DNA from: Mimachlamys varia
Lineage: Eukaryota > Mollusca > Bivalvia > Pectinida > Pectinidae
Assembly: GCA_947623455.1 (NCBI GenBank)
Contig: OX392530.1
Coordinates: forward strand, 2,765,501 to 2,829,500
Reading direction: 5' to 3'
DNA length: 64,000 nucleotides
Shown: positions 63,101-64,000 of the stretch, in pieces
Layout of the letters: each line of letters opens with the position of its first letter
Position numbering within the stretch: position 1 is the first letter of the stretch
Made by a program: the position numbers and the translations under genes
The notes under the pieces: model-generated
Told to the model about the DNA's origin: nothing
The model's input: the letters and a program-made list of their open reading frames with translations, nothing else
The model's database searches: none

Positions 63101-63555
63101 CAGCCCCATCATTTGTATAAATTTGAATCCCAGCCACCTGGGAATGCTTCCATTGAAATATAAATGTTTTACAGTGCTTAGATCCAGAGAAGAAGTTGTT
63201 TACATGAATATAGCAAAATGGACACCTTTTGGCCCCACCCCTCTGGCCCTGGGGGGGTCAGCCCATCATTTGTATAAATTTGAATCCCAGCCACCTAGGG
63301 AGACATACCTGTAGCTGCTGTAACACACACCTTCAACATCCTACATATCACCATGGAAGTGTGTGTTCTCAGGTAAGTAGACGTACCTGTAGCTGCTGTA
63401 ATACACACCTTCCACATCCCACATAACACCATGGAAGTGTGTGTTCTCAGGTAAGTAGACGTACCTGTAGCTGTTGAAACAAGTTCCTGTTGACCAGCTC
63501 TTGCTTCGTCTTCAGGTCGTACCAGGACTTCATCTGGTCAATGTAGCAGGTTACC
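48117..63555 (-). CDS. WASHC5: WASH complex subunit 5 (strumpellin), last nine exons, 329 C-terminal codons plus stop
   Basis: Strumpellin is a core subunit of the WASH complex, which drives Arp2/3 actin assembly on endosomes. Exons in order: 63555-63465, 61973-61793, 61378-61299, 53273-53170, 52121-51992, 51643-51547, 50500-50344, 49213-49126, 48179-48117 (TGA 48119-48117). All are GT-AG and phases agree. The peptide follows vertebrate strumpellin to its end: [123 protein letters not shown] and the tail [14 protein letters not shown]. The 5' exons lie right of the window. Exon 4 of this set takes its acceptor from a 3.9-kb satellite, and several other borders lie in junction repeats. Intron 61298-53274 is 8 kb and all repeat or transposon. 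Confidence 0.95.
48425..49110 (-). repeat. About 71-bp array of diverged copies of the WASHC5 penultimate-exon donor
   Basis: Units share GTGGTCTTTATAGACAGGGG, ATATTTGCCTTTCTAGACAA and AATCAGGTCATATTTATATA; some are shortened to about 36 bp. On the minus strand CTAGAAAGGCAAATATCCCC matches the exon end and donor CTAGAAAG|GTAAATATA (49126), with GT changed to GC in most units. Units near 49005 and 48432 keep ACCT, that is GT. Confidence 0.85.
49310..50215. repeat. 92-bp tandem array, ten copies
   Basis: Units share CACTACCCTGTATCTGCTAG, CATGACAACAAGGCTATACT and GATCTGTAGGAATTAAG. Copies are almost identical, so the array is young. It lies in the WASHC5 intron between 50343 and 49214 and does not include a splice site. 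Confidence 0.95.
51494..51560 (-). repeat. 22-bp triplicate carrying a WASHC5 donor
   Basis: Three units of ACTTACTGAGGGACTTGACA, 22 bp apart, each contain a donor on the minus strand. The real exon ends at 51547 (CTCA|GTAAGTG); copies fall at 51525 (GTAAAT) and 51503 (GTAAGT). Confidence 0.85.
52128..52366. repeat. 30-bp tandem array, eight copies, next to a WASHC5 acceptor
   Basis: The unit is ATAAGGCTGGTTATTGTAGA plus TTTATCTGAC. It starts about 8 bp upstream of the exon at 52121-51992, so the branch-point region of this intron probably lies in the array. The acceptor itself is not repeated. Confidence 0.93.
52620..52985. repeat. 36-bp tandem array, about ten copies
   Basis: The unit is CTCATCTTACTTGTGCACTT plus AAATCTGAGTGCCCCG. 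Small differences fall at the CCC/CTC/ATC position. It lies in the same WASHC5 intron as the 30-bp array. Confidence 0.93.
53275..57207. repeat. 3.9-kb satellite reaching the acceptor of a WASHC5 exon
   Basis: Built from a 20-bp unit TATATAAACATACATTTCTA and a longer variant with AGGATACCTTCA or AGGATACCTTTA inserted. Rare marks (ACAATACTATA at 54049 and 55259; AACATATATTTCTATAGGAC near 53335, 54645 and 55755) suggest a higher-order period of about 1.1-1.3 kb. The left end, CACCTTTATATAAACATACA, supplies the acceptor TATAAAG|GTG of exon 53273-53170; the satellite repeats the same TATAAAGGT word. Confidence 0.95.
58024..60081 (+). mobile_element. Hairpin-bounded element with about twelve 145-bp core repeats
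   Basis: It starts AACAAGAGGCCCAATGGGCC, then GCATCGCTCACCTGG. It ends with a GACGGACGG run and the hairpin GCTCACTTGGCCC-TTC-GGGCCAGGTGAGC followed by CTAAAAAA. A terminal hairpin plus CTAA recalls Helitron/Helentron 3' ends. Core units share TGTGACCTTGAATATA, GTCAAGGTCATTTCTTTTCG and CAGAAGAAGTCGTTTAAAGG, clearly related to the core at 4046-5460. Overlapping frames of 60-117 aa are repeat artefacts. Confidence 0.75.
60298..60691. mobile_element. 394-bp MITE with 22-bp perfect TIRs
   Basis: The ends are inverted over 22 bp; the outer bases are GGGTACATTCGCGCTACCGG. CTA flanks it on both sides (60295-60297, 60692-60694). A 3-bp target is seen in PIF/Harbinger-like elements, but the class is uncertain. 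It is nested inside the element starting at 57399. Confidence 0.85.
61751..61802 (-). repeat. 26-bp duplication of a WASHC5 donor
   Basis: TGTTAACATGACTTACTGAT occurs at 61751 and 61777. Each holds ATCA|GTAAGTCATG on the minus strand. The exon ends at 61793; the second donor would be at 61767. Confidence 0.85.
61974..62270 (-). repeat. 33-bp array carrying a WASHC5 acceptor, nine copies
   Basis: The unit is CTGTCAAACAGGAAAACACA plus GGCTAAAGTATTA. On the minus strand it gives TTTTCCTGTTTGACAG, an acceptor with its pyrimidine tract, repeated nine times before the exon at 61973. In the exon's frame each unit contains TGA, so only the last acceptor is productive. Confidence 0.93.
62510..63298 (+). 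mobile_element. Hairpin-bounded element, third subfamily, 3' end unclear
   Basis: It starts AACAAGAGGCCCAATGTGCC, TGTATCGCTCACCTGG. Three units of about 140 bp follow from 62910 with CAAATGGACCCCTTTTGGCC, CATTTGTATAAATTTG and CCAGAGAAGAAGTTGTTTA. The last word is shared with the other core repeats. No terminal hairpin was found before the junction repeat at 63303. Confidence 0.6.
63303..63470 (-). repeat. 78-bp repeat carrying a WASHC5 donor, two extra copies
   Basis: TACCTGTAGCTGCTG and GGAAGTGTGTGTTCTCAGG repeat at 78-bp spacing. On the minus strand each holds the exon end CAGCTACAG with donor GTACGT or GTATGT. Exon ends fall at 63465 (real), 63387 and 63309. Confidence 0.88.
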
Positions 63556-63751
63556 CTGTAGGAGGACAAAGACGGCCTACCTTAGGGTCAAGTGTCAAGA
63601 AAATGGGGAATGTTATTTAACACTTGGTCATTTAATATGATTGATTTTATCAACGTTGTATTTGGGTGTGAGGGGGACTGTATCCTGATTGATTGGATAG
63701 GTGAGTTTTATCATTCAAACATATTTTATAATTTTATAAGATCAAACAACT

Positions 63752-63919
63752 AGAAATGTCTGTGAGACATGCTTCATGCTTATTACCTATGAGAAGTTTG
63801 ATGACAATCGGATCAGTAGTTATTCAAATAAGCTGGTTACATTACCATGGGACGGGACAGACAGGGGTAACACTATATGCCCCCCCCCCCCCCCATTTCA
63901 TTGCAGGGGCATAAAAAGT
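63752..63919 (+). mobile_element. Short hairpin-bounded repeat near the right edge
   Basis: It opens AACTAGAAATGTCTGTGAGA with the palindrome ATGTCTGTGAGACAT and closes GCAGGGGCATAAAAAG, the ATGCCCC/GGGGCAT motif being inverted. A C run lies at about 63879-63894. A similar opening, ACTAGATGTGTCTGTGACAC, occurs at 51777 without a visible end. The remaining sequence to 64000 shows nothing else. Confidence 0.5.
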
Positions 63920-64000
63920 AAAGGGATTGGGCAGAATTTCTGACAACAAACCAAGCCCCAGTAATCATCCTAAAAGAGGCCATTGATCCCTCAAAACAGA

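Overview
The window is animal nuclear DNA, AT-rich, with short exons (27-185 nt) separated by introns that are mostly repeats. The repeat types (elements opening with AACAAGAGGCCC, cores of about 145-bp tandem units, GGACGG runs, tRNA-derived SINEs, fold-back MITEs) resemble those known from bivalve molluscs, so a bivalve is likely. I cannot name the species.

Three conserved genes were read exon by exon, with GT-AG sites and matching phases throughout. (1) TPR, nuclear-basket nucleoporin, minus strand, start codon at 19528 and 21 coding exons (709 codons) down to 957; the rest lies left of the window. (2) ENOSF1, an enolase-superfamily sugar-acid dehydratase, plus strand, complete in 16 coding positions from 25988 to 44853 (446 aa). 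It has two alternative versions of exon 2 (2a and 2b) that only keep frame if used one at a time. (3) WASHC5 (strumpellin, WASH complex), minus strand, last nine coding exons from 63555 to the stop at 48117; its 5' part lies right of the window. TPR and ENOSF1 are divergent, ENOSF1 and WASHC5 convergent. No functional link between the three is implied by the sequence.

Between TPR and ENOSF1 lies a decayed non-LTR retrotransposon (20.4-22.9 kb, minus). A 402-bp inverted-repeat element has split its reverse transcriptase, and a second, unrelated RT remnant (plus) abuts it. Introns carry a 2.84-kb TTAA-flanked transposon inside a minisatellite, an 882-bp near-perfect fold-back element, several 0.3-0.4 kb MITEs with visible target duplications, three tRNA-derived SINEs, and at least five elements of one hairpin-bounded family that may be Helentron/pearl-like. 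A nested transposon complex occupies 57.4-61.1 kb.

The most unusual feature is that many tandem arrays are built from splice junctions. At about a dozen exon borders in all three genes the repeat unit contains the exon edge plus the GT or AG of the neighbouring intron, so an exon is followed or preceded by 1 to about 37 extra copies of its own splice site. In most cases use of an extra copy meets an in-frame stop. At TPR exon 16 the 72-bp unit stays open and would add 24 or 48 residues.
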